Source of the DNA: Hypoxylon rubiginosum
Lineage: Eukaryota > Ascomycota > Sordariomycetes > Xylariales > Hypoxylaceae
Length of the DNA: 64,000 nucleotides
Reading direction: 5' to 3'
Assembly (NCBI GenBank): GCA_902806565.1
Contig: CADCXA010000029.1
Location: 310,001-374,000, forward strand
Shown: one piece after another, positions 50,890-64,000 of the stretch
Layout of the letters: each line of letters opens with the position of its first letter
Numbering within the stretch: position 1 is the stretch's first letter
Translations under genes and position numbers: made by a program
Notes under the pieces: generated by a model
Seen by the model: only the letters and a program-made list of their open reading frames with translations
Databases searched by the model: none
Told to the model about the DNA's origin: nothing

Positions 50890-52258
50890 GGCGAATAGCG
50901 GGATGTTGCGACTTGGTAGACGGCGGGTTTCCGTACGATAGCAGCGCTTCCAGTAGCAACAGATGTCAAGAGGATAAGTAATTGAAAGCCTAGGCAGAGG
51001 AGTCGGTATTGCGCACTTAAGGGTGGTAGATAAGTCGAATGCGAAGGTGAAGGAGGAAAAGAGCACGAGGGCTGAAACTCGAGTATTAAATGATGAAATT
51101 GGTAGGTCAGCCAAGTTAGGCTGGGAAAGCAGCAGGCAGTCAGGACAAGGCACAAAACTGAAGGTGCACGTTACTTTGTTACGCTCTATGTGCCGTACAT
51201 TACCAGGTACACTGAAGGTAGACCTTAAGTAGACCTCAAGTAGAGCAAGGTGCTATCCCTGGTGCAGAAAAGGCGTAGTGGGGTAGATACGAGGTACGAA
51301 TCAAGTACCTCCCTTTTTTCAGGTGCTACATCTTGGGGGAATATAATAGTGCGCGCCCCAATTAGCAACTGTAAAATACATAACTCTTATGTCACCTAGC
51401 CAAAAGCAAATAGGGGCTGAAATGGACAAATTCATCTAACTAATTTTCCAGGTGTAATAAGTGACCCAAAATCAATGGAAATATGGATAGTATATTTCAG
51501 ATATCTGCTTGTTTCGTGCTCGAGACTTGATGCATATCCGAGTCCAAGGAACATACCCGACATAAGTATCCTAGGCAGGTAGGTACCGAGATCCCCTCCA
51601 CTTTATCGTGATATTCTGCCTCGCACCTCGATGGAGAATGCGGCTAGGTACCAGGTAGTTGTGTCAGCAGCGGGCTTGATACCCAGATACCTCACTGGCG
51701 GTTGTCTGTCGCGTGCCTGGTGTACAATTGAAGGTACTGGTTGCACGAGAAGGAGTTCTGTACCACCTAACTGAATCATCTATTGCGTACAGCTTCTGAG
51801 GTACATATTTACCTACCTCATGTATGTAATGCTCAGCCCCTGATGATGACTTCATCCCGAAGCCGAAGAAATATCTACGCTATCTTGGAGACTTACACGT
51901 GATGCTTAGATAAGATAAAAAACTGTCTAAATTGTCTGATTGTGCAAAATGGAAGATATAAAAACCCAGACAGCTTTTCAAGAATAAGACGTAGAGGATA
52001 TGAATGTTTCTAGCCATGTCTGATTCTATAAGCCTTATTCACCTTGTGTCAATCGACTGTAGAGAATAAACATCTCAGTATGGGTATCTACACGTAGACA
52101 GGCTCAAGAGTCTCGATGCATGCCTTCTCTATAACAAAACGAAAGTCAAAACCTGACCGCCACCGTCTACCATCTTGTAACCCACCGTGTATGGTTCCGT
52201 TCAAGCCAGCAAGCAAAGCAAAACAAGGAGCAGAGAAAGTCACCTCGGCCAGATCCGT
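50890..52258. other. Long upstream region of the calcineurin gene
   Basis: About 1.4 kb without a convincing gene. It includes the calcineurin promoter and leader and the 3' flank of the dehydrogenase gene. Words such as GGTAGGTACC (about 51576) and TACCTACC (about 51810) recur. Open frames at 51023-51232 and 51664-51855 show no family features. Confidence 0.5.
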
Positions 52259-53590
<1,332 letters not shown>

Positions 53591-54471
53591 CTTGACAGTT
53601 TAGTATATGCCTTAGAACACTGAGTAGAGTAACGTAGATACGCGATAAACTGTATAAACGCAGGATTCTGTTTTCCAGACCTCACAAACAAAATAGAAGG
53701 CGATACAAGCTTGGTATTAACAAGTTGACACATTGCGGAAGAAAAGAGAGATCTCAGATGAACTATATGAAAGCGTGGTATCCCGAAAACTGCAGGTCCT
53801 ATATTGGGAGTCTTCCCGAATAGCGCCGATATATGGGGCCGGACCGAAGTGACGTTGCTTGGTGGAGTGAAGCATTTGCCCGTAGGGAGCTCTGCAACCT
53901 TGGCCTACCCCTACAGCCCCTACCAGCCTGCGAGCAAACGCGGAGTATTAGCCGCCTAAAGCGGTTTGCCGGGCCCTGTGGTTTGCTGGTGCGTCTGGCT
54001 ACTGCACGTCTTATTTTAGCGGCTCGTTAGGAGAGTGTAGATTGCTGCCGAAGATGCAAGATCCACGCGTGGACTTCAAGTTGCAGTGACACATGAGGGG
54101 GAGTTAGACAAGAGATAAGCGCGAGCTGAAATTCCATGGGATGATATGGGGAATGCCCACCATTTACCTCACACCTTTCGGTAAAAAGGGGATAGGTACC
54201 TAGGTAGGTGAGTCACTTAATTCATCTTCATTATCCACCACGCTGGGAGAGTTGGTGAGAAGTGATGATCACCATGGATAGTCTTCATTATGCAGACGGG
54301 CATGTGATAGAGGGACAAATAGTTATATAGATTACCAGCTGAGATGGGTCAAATACCTGACTTCGTTTGGGTGTCCTGGCATCATGTTGTGGTTCCAAGA
54401 CTTTAGCAGCTCGACATATTTACGCCCGAGCATAGCTGTGCCGATCTTGGCCGGTAGCGCCCGGGATATCA
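53591..54471. other. Intergenic region
   Basis: Lies between the 5' end of the dehydrogenase and the 3' end of the dioxygenase gene. An open frame at 53833-54030 has no recognisable features. A GGTACCTAGGTAGGTGAG word lies near 54195. No gene is called. Confidence 0.5.
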
Positions 54472-56159
54472 CTAGCCTATAATTCGCTTCAGGATCTCGT
54501 CCCGTGGATAATTAGTGTTTCTCCATCTCGAGATAAAATCATCCCGATTGACTTAAGGAACAATCGTTAGTACGGGGTGACAATTGCGGTGAGTAAAGAG
54601 TAAATGTCAAACTCACTGTAGCCGCCGCAGATCCTTCGCACTCCAGTAAATGCGCTTCTTCCGTGTAAGACGCGCCAATTGTCGAAGACTATGAGCTAGG
54701 ATCAACATAAATTCCCATCAAGGGCGTGTATGCTCACCTAAAAGATTGCCTGGCTTGAGTTGAAACCAATATTCGACGGACTCTCTCCTCAAGATCTCGT
54801 TCCATTTCCGTGCTGCTTTATACCACTCTTCCGGTGAATGCTCGCCGCTGAAGGGGACGACTCCCCTGTCATCGTTGTTCCACCTAACTCGGTGCAACTT
54901 ACCGGTGCTCTCGTCTATCTCAAGGACGGGATACGGCTTGTCGGGTGATATTGTAATCCCCTTGTTGCCGCTGGCATGCCACGGTAGCTTAACACGACTT
55001 AGAACTTCAAATGCTTTCGGGTCCTCTTTCTGCAGAACGCTTGCGGCATAGAATCCATCAACAAGTAATGATTGCCCTCCTAAATTTGCTCCCGAACCGT
55101 TCTCAGAGCTCTTATCCGTATGGGAGAGCAGGTGGAACGCTTGCAGGCCAGCGGGATCGGTGAAATAAGTCGTGTCAGTGTGGGCACCGAGTGCTATGTT
55201 TGTGTAGGCGGTGTCGGCGAGGGCAAGGTCGGGGATGAAGTCATAGAAGCCGCCATAATGTGTTTCTCTGATGAATGCAATCTTCTCCAACAACTTCTCA
55301 GTCGGTTCCGCAGAGTCGACTGGTACCTCGGTGATGAATGCGAAACCATTGCGTCTCTAGTTACACTCATGAGGACATGCCGATTAAACAAGGTTAAGTG
55401 GAAACTGCTCACTATGTGATCCGTCAAGCGGCCAACTGTTTCGGTTTCGTTGGTAGAGAAGTATCCGTATGCCAAAGATGGTGGCCGCCCTTGGGAGGTT
55501 TGTGGTCCTCGTGCTCCGAAATATTCTACCCTATGGAAGTTCAGCTACATTCTAGTAACCATCGATTGTAGCGAGACGGACTCAACGGGTTCTGGTACCC
55601 TTTTATCGGACTTAAGGTAGAAATCGAGAAAGTCCCAAGGGTAGAAGCTTTCGTGGGCATCTCCTGACCCTGTGTAGATGAGCACAGGTGCTCTGCGAGA
55701 TATTGAAGTATGACGAAACCTTACATTGTACCTTAACTCCCTCGTCGTTCGCTTCAATTCGCGATGGCTGAGTGTCTTCGGGTATCTAACCTAATATTAG
55801 CACCGAAATGTCCCATCGCCGATAATGGCTACCAGGTAGGTACGCACGTCGAATGTATTGAAATTCCTCTGTGCTGTGTCCTGATGGACACAGCTGCTAC
55901 AACGACAATTATCCCTAGCTAGGTGAGTCGCACAGCATATGTCATCTTACACGTCGGGCCTGCGTACCGTAACCAAAAATTAGGACTGCCTCGATGTTAC
56001 CATTGACACCTCAGCGTTTGAATGTTTGTGATCTGTTGCAGCTATTACTTACAGCGAAGTCCGCTTCAAGTTTGCCGGACCACTAGCGTTGTGGTATGAA
56101 AATTCGAGATGACCAGACGAGTTTGATACGCGAGGTTTTTCAGCAGCTGTCGCTAACAT
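54472..56159 (-). CDS. Trimethyllysine-dioxygenase-like (TauD/TMLH) Fe(II)/2-oxoglutarate oxygenase, with an in-frame TAG
   Basis: Exons read on the reverse strand: 56159-56053 (tentative), 55914-55848, 55785-55725, 55669-55413, 55356-54738, 54688-54617 and 54551-54472. All joins from the second exon on keep frame. The N-terminal domain shows DNCRCSSC, a Zn-binding-type cysteine cluster typical of gamma-butyrobetaine and trimethyllysine hydroxylases, then HESFYPWDFLDFY. The catalytic part has THYGGFYDF, the iron ligands in HTDTTYF, LLVDGFYAA and the distal block DNWRVLHGRSAFTG, ending near EILKRIIG. This fits the first enzyme of carnitine biosynthesis. A TAG at 55547-55545 lies in frame in the fourth exon, between PEPVESVSLQ and NFHRVEYFG. 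It may be a nonsense mutation (TGG to TAG is RIP-type) or sit at the end of a 54-nt in-frame intron with a GTACCA donor and TGTAG acceptor. The first exon is uncertain because the expected Leu-Arg before DNC is missing. Confidence 0.75.
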
Positions 56160-57259
56160 TCGTATTTGCGACTGATAGAGTTGCCAGTTGCGGCGAACGC
56201 CGGTGGTTCGCCTGCCAGCATCATCAGCATCCTTTGATCTCAAGTCAGATACTCAGTGAGCTACGGACCTCGCGATATGTTGGCCGCATCTCAGCATGCT
56301 TAGCTTAAAACTCATTTTGAAGTTTCCAAGAGACGCAAGATGCCTATATGAAGGCCATTTGAATAGTTCAACGTTCAGTAGACACGGCATACACTTCTAC
56401 GAGAAATAAACCACTAGCAGGTGAAGGGTGTAAGGTGATTAAAATGGGGCAACGGGTAGTGAAGGCCCATAACGACAGCCGGAATGCCGTCCCGCTAGCA
56501 AAGGTGGCTAGAACCCCCTTACCGCGCCACAGCAGTCCCTCTAGCCTTTAACCTCACTTCGAACCTCCTTACACAAACGCATAGACATACTAAGCAGAAT
56601 AATATACAACTACCGGTTCAGCATCGTTTAAAATAATTTGAGATCATTTTCGAGAGAACTTTGCTCCGAGCGCCTAGACTAGTCTGGTATTGTCGATCTG
56701 CCCGTCGTAAACAGAGTTGAATCCAACCCCCTCGCTTTTAGCAGGTAAATTTCGGACATCATATTCGCATATCCTGGAGAGCACTAGTTAATTGTCAGAA
56801 AAGCGGACATATCCCGCAGTGTTTACCTCCTACTTCTTATGCTATATAGATTTATTAGCACAATAGATTCCTAGAGAATATCACCACTGCTTTACTTGGT
56901 AGTAGGAAGAAAGAGCTAGACAAACAGACTCTAGAGCCTGGCTCACTCGAAGCACTGAAATTACAACGAATTAGCAGACACCAACTTAGAGTAAGGACTA
57001 AGCTTCGTGTGAAACGGAGCTTAAAGAAACTCGATACATAGCTTGAGGCTATAAGTTCTGTTGTTTTCTTAGGTCTTTGGCAGCTTGGCTTTGTATATTC
57101 TCGTCGAAACCACTCCAGTTCGAGACTGGCTTGTGGAACATACATAATTGTTCGACACCTATCCATCGTGGCCTTCACGATGTATTCAAATATGTTACGA
57201 GTTGCCCGAGGCCTAGTGATGGGATACCATCTCGGTATCCCAACACATAATCCTATACA
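56160..57259. other. Divergent intergenic region
   Basis: About 1.1 kb between the divergent starts of the dioxygenase-like gene and the two-TM protein gene. A reverse open frame at 56855-57178 shows no family features and is not called. Confidence 0.5.
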
Positions 57260-59346
57260 ATGGCGACAACTGCAACAGCAAACACCCCCGAGATCGAGTT
57301 AGAAGAGGGTCAACCAGGACCCGACAGACCTCGGAGAATAGGCTACGTTCGAGATATCACCTACAAGATCATTCCTTTTTGTGCTTTATTTCTCATTATA
57401 TTCTCTGCTGGTGCTATACTTCTCGCAACTCTTGCCCATAACGAGCCAATACCTCATCAAGGAACAGTTGTGATATCCATTCTACTCTTAGTATTTCTAC
57501 TCCTCTTCTGTGTAGGGAGTGGGTATCTCTATATAAAGAAACGCTACCCACCTCTAACTAGGGGCCCCAATGCCCCAGACCGCCCACCGCCTGATAATGA
57601 ATCATTCCTAACCCTGGTTAAGAGAATCCATACTATGCTTACTGATATACACAAGAGACCCCATCACCGAAAGGAGCCGGGAGCAGAAAACAATCCGGCG
57701 GAACTGGAGGGTCATCATCAGACACCCGATTCGCGGCCACCGCGTGCTCATCGGACTAATGGGCAGCCATCTGATACGACTAGGAATCGTGCTCATAGGA
57801 ACGTTAGCTCGAGGAAACCGGTGCCCTCGGCGGCAGCATCCGATATACCCGTACGATCTCATTCCGTAGGACCGGGACAAAGTCCTCTCCGTCATCCTTG
57901 GACACCAGACGAGCCTCCTATCATTGAGAGACCCGAAAGCAACGAGTATCTTGGGCCACCAGATTCCATTCCCAACGATATGGATTCCCGAACCTCGCGG
58001 CAAGACTTGCATACAAGGGTAGGCGTCGTAACATATCTCAGCCAGTTGCTAACCATACGCAGAGTAGAGGCCATCCTAACATCTATAGAGATGTGGTAAG
58101 CCCAATGACTGATTCCTCAGCGAGCTTTAGTCAAGCCCCTCCTCAGGGATACCCCCCTCGCAATCGATCGGCAAGGATGAATGAGCATTCACGAGCACAT
58201 AATCGAACCCCCGCCGACATGACGCCCATTCAGCCATACCGAGAAGGCTATGCTGCTTCTTCACCAAACCTTCAGGTTCCTAGAAACAAAGGAATAGCTA
58301 GGGAGGAATATCTATCTAATTCGCGCCAACATCCATCATCATCACAAGGAAATCGCACACGACCTGATGTTAATGGCACGTATTATGCACATATGCCAGA
58401 GAACCCATACGAGCCAGCCTTTGCTAGGATGCCTTTTAACAGTCTTGATGAGAAGGAATTTTATAGATACAATCACCCCTCACACATGCTGTATCATGGA
58501 TTCGAGCCTGGCAGGTGGATTGATGAATATAGATATATTTGTAACCCCGATTCTTGGACTTTCGACCCGAGGCCAACCTACTCGAATGCACCCAGGGCCC
58601 ATGGATTCTCATCCCATCACACCGACGATATTTGGACAAGATATGACTCATCTCTTCCGCGCTCCAGACAGTATTCAGGTCTGTCACGCTCGGCATATAG
58701 AGAATGTGGCAAGACGTCGATTAGTAACCAATATAAAGATGAGCGCGACACCAGAGTTTCGACAAATTCGTCAAGGAGGTCGAAGAAGCGTGCTTTCCCC
58801 GGTTTCGACAGTCTTGGCATCGAACGAGAACAGCCGAAGAGAAATAAGAAACACAATCCTTCTTCGTCTCAGAAAAAGGTGAATGAATCCAAGACGATCG
58901 ATAAAACAAAAGCGCTACCTGAGAAACCCGTGACTCTAGAGGACGCGTTGAAGTCGCCTACTCCGCCGTCGAGCATCGGAAATCCATCGTCGCCTCTAAA
59001 GGTCCCCAAAGCGTCTCCCAAGATCAAGCTCCCTCGTCACAGGGTCCCGGAGGTCGCCACGGACGAGGAAACAGATGAGAGGGACAAGAACCTAGCAAGC
59101 CCCGAGGAAGGGAAATTATCAGCCACCGTGCGAGAAAGATGGCGGCAGCGGCGTGCGCAAGACAAGTGCAACAGACAGCCCATCGAGTCTGCGGAGAAAG
59201 CGTGCCTATGGAACGGCCAAGGGGATAGGAATTACCATCGCCGCGGTGTCTCCGGCAAACCCCTGGAAGAAGTGCCTCCAAGGAGTAGTAGTATAGGATT
59301 CTATAGTCACTTTACAATCGGCCGCAAGATGCCGTTTAAAGAGTAG
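57260..59346 (+). CDS. Hypothetical protein with two N-terminal membrane segments and a long disordered tail
   Basis: Two exons, 57260-58018 and 58063-59346, give 680 residues. The 44-nt intron (GTAGGC...GCTAAC...CGCAG) is short but has a good branch point and is needed because the frame changes there. Residues 37-59 and 69-92 are hydrophobic helices separated by a short loop, followed by a KKRYPP basic stop-transfer signal. The remaining nearly 590 residues are rich in Pro, Ser, Arg, Asn and His with no visible domain, and look intrinsically disordered; a basic cluster with RRSKKR lies near residue 478. The N-terminus is acidic and has no cleavable signal. A two-TM anchor with a large cytosolic or extracellular tail is the only structural reading; I do not recognise the family. 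Codon use is less GC-biased than in the neighbours. Confidence 0.7.
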
Positions 59347-59578
59347 CACAACCGTTCGAAGCAACCACCGATAGGGGGGATTGCAGGTAGTCGCTTATAG
59401 ACTGTTTTCCCGATACTATGGCAACGAGAGTTTAGAGGCCGGGATACTATAAGGAGAAAACTTTATTGCGCCTGCTCAATAGCCAACCCTCTTATGCTCG
59501 ACTATACCTAGAGCCTGTTTTTGATACACACCTATGTACCTACCTAAGGTATGTGTTAAAGGAAACGCAAAAGGGGAA

Positions 59579-61632
59579 TCAAATTCCCCGAAACCTATCC
59601 CAGAAGGAACCTCCTCCGACCCTAGCGGGCTGCTGCTGCGCCGTCGGCGACAAAATAATGGTATCCCACTTCTCCACGCCGTCAATGTATGCAGTATACT
59701 TAAGACTGCTCTGCTCGCCTTCAGCGAGTTTCTCGATAGTAATAACACCGAACTTGGAGTTGCCCCCATTGATGTATCTGTTTCATGTCAGCGTGATGAT
59801 CCCAGCACTAGAAACATGCAAAGACGGCTGGGGCTTACTTGAGCTTGACATCCTCCTCATCCGTCTGCTTGTAGGTACCGATGGGCGAGAAGAACTGGTT
59901 CAGGGGGCTCGCCGAGAACTCGTGGACCGTCGCGCCCTCCGGCCACTTGCCGTCCTTGGGCGGGGGGAAGGCGGTCGCGCCGAACTCGTGGCGGTCGCCG
60001 GACAAGACGACGACGCCTACGCCGAGGTTGCCCGCGTCCCACATCGCCTCGAGGATCTTGCGGCGCTCGGAGAGGAAGCCGCCCCAGGTGTCCTTCGTGT
60101 TGACCCGCCAGTTCTTCGTGAAGGGGACGGAGCTGGCGACGATCTTCCACTTGACGCCCTTCGGTTCCGGCCGCCGTAGCCACTCGAGGAGGTCTTCGAG
60201 CTGCGTCTCGCCGAGCATGGTCTTGTCCGGGCTCTCGAATGGCTCCGCGTTCTTGGACCGGTACGACCTGGTGTCGAGCATGAAGAAGCTGGCGGGTCCC
60301 TGAGCAAACGAGAAGTAGGTTGCGCCCTTGCGCGGCAGAAGACCTTGAGTCCCGGCCCTCTTAGCTTCCGGGGGGTTTGCTGCGGTCTGGTAGTGATGCC
60401 AAGGGTCGACGGCCGTTTGGTAGACGCCTGTAGAGTTCGAGTCCCAGTCGTTCGATATCTCGTGGTCGTCGAGCACGTGAATCCAGCTGAGATTCTGGCC
60501 GACCGCAGGCCAGTCAGGCGAGGCGTAGACCTGACGATACTTCTGGCGGTAGTTCTCGACCGAATCACCAAATCGCTTTGGGACTTCGATGTAGATGAAA
60601 TCGCCGAGGAACAGCATAAACTGCGCGCCCAAGTTCGGTAGGACCTTGGCCAGATGCTTCATGCCCGGGAAAGCCAGCGGATGGTCTAGGGGGTTATAGG
60701 GTAGACGAGGGACAATGCATGAGGTAGATAAGAAGGTAAATTTCCCATCAAACAGTTCCGGCATGGCCCCTGCCTTCGGAGCAGCTGTAAATTCACCAGA
60801 GTGGTTGTTCGAGGTGGTCCACTCATACACCCGCTGTTTAGAGTGGCTTAGAGGGATAGTGACTACAGCAGTATAGTCGGTCTCATTGGTGGTCCACTGT
60901 ACACCGCCAGCGGTTTGCCATAGAGGATTGTCAAACGGCGGTTTGGCATCCTTGATGTGAACTTGGACCGTAATAGGCATCTTAGCCTGATCAGGTTCTC
61001 GGATCAGCAATTTTGCCTCGGTATCCGAGACGTAGCCAACACGAGCGAACGAAAGGTCATGACTAGGGTAATACATCCGGGGCGAATACACCATGTCGGT
61101 GACCATTGCGACGCATGCGAGGTTGGTTAGGAATGTCAGAATCGTGAGAAGAAGGCTGTTTGGGCTTGGGGTTCCCTTTAGCAAGGTACCAATGGGACTC
61201 AACGGCTTTGGTACCACTGCGGCGGTCTCCTCCACGTCGACTTCTTCCATCACAATAGCCTCGTCTGTAGTTCCATCGATGATCTCATCTTTATTCAAAA
61301 TGTCTTCCTTCAACACAACGTTGACTTCGTCAACAAGCGCATATTTAGGTTCAGTTAGATAACTCGAGATGAAGGTCGGAACATAGATTGCGAATAGTGT
61401 ATATATTATCGGGAGTCCGGGCTAGTATGGTTGATATAAGGTAAGTAAAAGACGGCTTCGGTAGACGCGGCCTAGCATTTTAGAACTTACAGGTAAGGCA
61501 ACCTGCTAGTATTAGCACACTGGATGTCATTGACAGGGGGAAAGAGGCTCATACCCATCGAAGGAAAATAACGGAAAGGATTCTGATTCCAGTGGACGTG
61601 ATCGCCGCCGTCCTTGTGGTATATTCCCCCAT
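59579..61632 (-). CDS. PhoD-like (alkaline phosphatase D family) membrane-anchored metallophosphatase
   Basis: Four exons on the reverse strand, 61632-61555, 61505-61491 (or 61502-61491), 61421-59839 and 59777-59579, give 624 residues. The second exon is a microexon of 15 or 12 nt with tandem TAG-CAG acceptors. Hydrophobic segments at about 33-53 and 119-139 suggest an N-terminal membrane anchor. An N-terminal Ig-like PhoD domain precedes the catalytic domain, whose metal-binding motifs are FLGDFIYIE (D305), VLDDHEISNDW (349-352), MLDTRSYR (D414) and SGDRHEFG (507-512). Fungal members of this family are phosphomonoesterases or phosphodiesterases of uncertain substrate in the endomembrane system. 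Several NxS/T sequons (NET, NHS, NLS, NST) agree with a lumenal catalytic domain. The start is the first ATG of a short exon coding MGEYTTRTAA. Confidence 0.88.
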
Positions 61633-62290
61633 TGTTTACTGCTGGGCGCTTCTGGGGAGAGGCGAAAGTAGTAAAGTAGGGGCGTCAAGCTGATTTATGA
61701 GCAAAACAGGCTGACTAGCGAGCTCAGTATTTGTAGGGATTTAACGCATGTGAATGAGAGGAAGAAGGAGTAATAATTTGAGATAAAAGGGAATATTGAA
61801 GCTGAAGGACTATGATGGCATTACAAACAGGTGAACTTAGGAAAACATGCGAGTTTGTAGACGTAGGGTCGCAGGGTGGTTGTCGCAAGCTGCCCTAGTA
61901 TTGTCGCATTGCTCGATGTGACGACAGCGATAAGTTAAATCAGTCTATCGGTTACATGTGTGGCTGAAGCTCCCCACCGCTAAGAATCCTGATCCCGGAC
62001 CTCCAGACCTTGGCACAAACGTTTGGCCAATGAGATGATAATTGATTAGCCTAGATTTTTGCTGTACCTAAGGGTACTTCAAGGCACTTGGATGCAAACA
62101 AAATACATCCAGGTACTTATAAAGTACTGGCGGAGCATCTAATAACCCGACCCCTGACTCGACGCCAAGGTCGAATGCAGCCGGCGTGTCATTTTAGCAA
62201 GTGCCAAATCGGCCAAATCGCGACAAGCTGTCCAGATACCTTAGTGAGCTTCTTCTTAAGTTTCACAACTCTGGTGCACAACAACACAAG
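61633..62290. other. Divergent intergenic region
   Basis: Shared upstream region of the PhoD-like gene (reverse) and the p24 gene (forward). No gene or repeat is seen. Confidence 0.5.
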
Positions 62291-63094
62291 ATGAAGCCAA
62301 CATTCTTGTCGGTCGGGCTGTTTGCCTACTTTGTCTCTCTGGTTTCGGCGACTGCTTTAACCTACAAGATCTCAGCTAACGAAAAGGCCTGCTTCTATGC
62401 TGCGCCTGAGAAGAAAGGCTCTAAGGTCGCCTTTTATTTCGCCGTACGTTCAAGCGCAAACCACGACCTCCTACCCGGTGCTTGGCTGACATAAATTTGC
62501 ACAGGTCCAATCCGGAGGTTCTTTCGACATCAACTACGAGGTTACTGGTCCTGGGGACAAGGTCATTCTTGATGGAGAGAAAGAGCGCCAAGGCGACTTC
62601 GTCTTCACGGCCAACGAGGTCGGCGAGTACAAGTTCTGCTTCGACAACGACATGAGCACATACTCGGAGAAGTTTGTCGACTTTGAGATTGCTGTGCGTA
62701 GATCCCACCCCTCCCCCACCATACATACAATTCTGATGAGGTCTGTCTAGGTCGAGGACGAAGTACGAGCCCAGCTTCCATCTAAGCAAGGATCGACTCC
62801 AGAACAGACGTCGGCCCTCGAGGAATCCATATATAAGGTTTCGGGCCAATTATCTACGATAGCTCGAAACCAGAAATACTTCCGTACACGAGAGAACCGA
62901 AACTTCAGCACCGTCAGGAGTACGGAAGGACGCATTGTCAACTTCAGCTTAATCCAGTGCTGTATGATGGTCTGCATGGGTGCTCTGCAAGTCTTCGTCG
63001 TCCGATTCTTCTTCCAGGTACGTGACCTTTTCATAGACGGCTAGTTTTAAGCTTATACTAACCGTCTCAGGGCGCACGAAAGGGCTATGTGTAA
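62291..63094 (+). CDS. p24/emp24/GOLD family COPII cargo receptor
   Basis: Four exons, 62291-62443, 62505-62693, 62751-63017 and 63071-63094, give 210 residues, the usual size for p24 proteins. The three introns of 61, 57 and 53 nt all lie between codons, and the last exon codes only GARKGYV. A signal peptide covers residues 1-20 (ending LVSA), then the GOLD domain with the conserved cysteine pair C34 and C96 (EKACFYA and EYKFCFDN), a coiled-coil-like segment around 128-165, and one membrane helix near 176-198. The cytosolic tail RFFFQGARKGYV has the aromatic COPII signal but no dilysine COPI signal. p24 proteins cycle between ER and Golgi and help package GPI-anchored and other cargo. The lack of a dilysine tail resembles the Erp2-4 type (p24 gamma) more than Emp24 or Erv25; that subfamily call is an inference. 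Confidence 0.92.
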
Positions 63095-63958
63095 ACGAAG
63101 AATGTGAAACACGAAGACCTGGAGGGTTTTTGCGGCGTATACTGGAACACCAGTTGGTATTGGCAACTCGTTATGTATCATAGGAGTTATAAATAGGATG
63201 GGAATGCTGGTTCGGCTAGACGAAAATTCCTACGACTAATATAGGAGAAGTTTACGGTCTTCCTAAATGTCCCCAGCTTTATCTGGCCACTCAGTCTTCT
63301 TCTTGATGCCCCCCCTATACCCAAAGCCTTAACATATATCTGTGTTCCTTACACCTTGGGGTTGTCGCTGTGAAGCTGGCACTTTCAAAGGTGGGCGTTG
63401 ATTTAATAACTGCATCATATGGAATGTACGTTATACCCTCTACCTATGTAAGTAAGGCTTATAATATGTTTCAATCTGCCAGTAGTTCAACAGCCCCGGT
63501 TTGCCGCTAACATCGTGACTGTACTTCATCTTGGCTGGTAGTAAAAAAAGGCAGTGGCCTAGTTGGTTGAACCAGTGGTGTTGCTTCCATTTTTCTTTCC
63601 TTTCGCCCCAACTCGTAGGGAAATTATTTCTCTCTTATTATCAATAATATCAAATAGAGATTAGAAAACAGTACTCCCTGATTCTATAAAAGTAAATTGT
63701 CGAGCTTACCCCCTATCTACCACGCAACTTGGAGCTTGGCTTCGTTAGTTGCATAGATTCATTAATCGTAGCGAACTAAATATGCATCCCAGCCACAATC
63801 CAACTATTTTTTTCTGGCCCACTTTAAGCATAGAGTAGCCTTGCAGGTCTTTAACTGCTTCTGCCATATTTTTCTATTTTCTATCGAGTCTTGCCGACCT
63901 TCGCCTGAACGTGTTTGAACAACAAACCCCATCCGCGACTGAAAGCACGACCATTACC
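63095..63958. other. Intergenic region
   Basis: Includes the 3' flank of the p24 gene and the upstream region of the gene starting at 63959. Pyrimidine-rich stretches and a TACCTATGTAAGTAAGG word near 63439 are seen; no gene is called. Confidence 0.5.
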
Positions 63959-64000
63959 ATGGCGGCATCGCTTACGGCTGCTTTACCCAAGCCGAAGTAC
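63959..64000 (+). CDS. 5' end of a gene truncated by the window edge, possibly PRP45/SKIP splicing factor
   Basis: An ATG in good context (TTACCATGGCGG) opens a frame of 14 codons to the window end, reading MAASLTAALPKPKY. A LPKPKY segment close to the N-terminus is what I recall for fungal Prp45 (SNW/SKIP) proteins, which act in the spliceosome. With only 14 residues the identification is a guess; that a gene starts here is more secure than its name. Confidence 0.4.
   Translation, partial: MAASLTAALPKPKY

Noticed and set aside
56440..56620. Short GC-containing hairpins as a possible tRNA or small RNA
   Set aside because: No cloverleaf, no TTC-arm or A/B box consensus could be assembled.

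Overview
This is nuclear DNA of a filamentous ascomycete, most likely a Sordariomycete (an inference from gene content and style). Genes carry short GT-AG introns of about 44-140 nt with CTAAC or CTGAC branch points. Moderate-GC gene-rich DNA alternates with an extremely AT-rich block that looks like repeat-induced point mutation (RIP). Exon joins below were worked out by eye from reading frame and splice signals.

Left arm (1-18054): a 1762-residue Hsp90/sacsin-like ATPase with a C-terminal HExxH motif; the DEAH helicase Ecm16/Dhr1 (18S rRNA processing); a mimp-type MITE 156 bp upstream of the ECM16 start codon; a 61-codon small gene; an APH-fold phosphotransferase; proteasome assembly chaperone 3; and an Fe(II)/2-oxoglutarate oxygenase. 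About 2 kb without a convincing gene follows.

Centre (18055-46720): a 28.7-kb block with no open frame of 60 or more codons, bounded by 166-bp terminal inverted repeats that align without indels and differ only by transitions. I read it as one giant RIP-degraded mobile element. It lies between two divergently transcribed genes and contains several eroded tandem arrays. It is the main novelty of the window.

Right arm (46721-64000): a cyclase-family hydrolase; calcineurin A; a short-chain dehydrogenase whose first splice junction does not keep frame; a trimethyllysine-dioxygenase-like gene with an in-frame TAG; an unknown two-TM protein with a long disordered tail; a PhoD-like membrane phosphatase with a 12/15-nt microexon; a p24-family cargo receptor; and the first 14 codons of a gene leaving the window, possibly PRP45.

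Most genes are unrelated housekeeping functions (ribosome and proteasome assembly, ER-Golgi traffic, calcium signalling) mixed with single metabolic enzymes. I see no biosynthetic cluster, tRNA, rRNA or CRISPR array.
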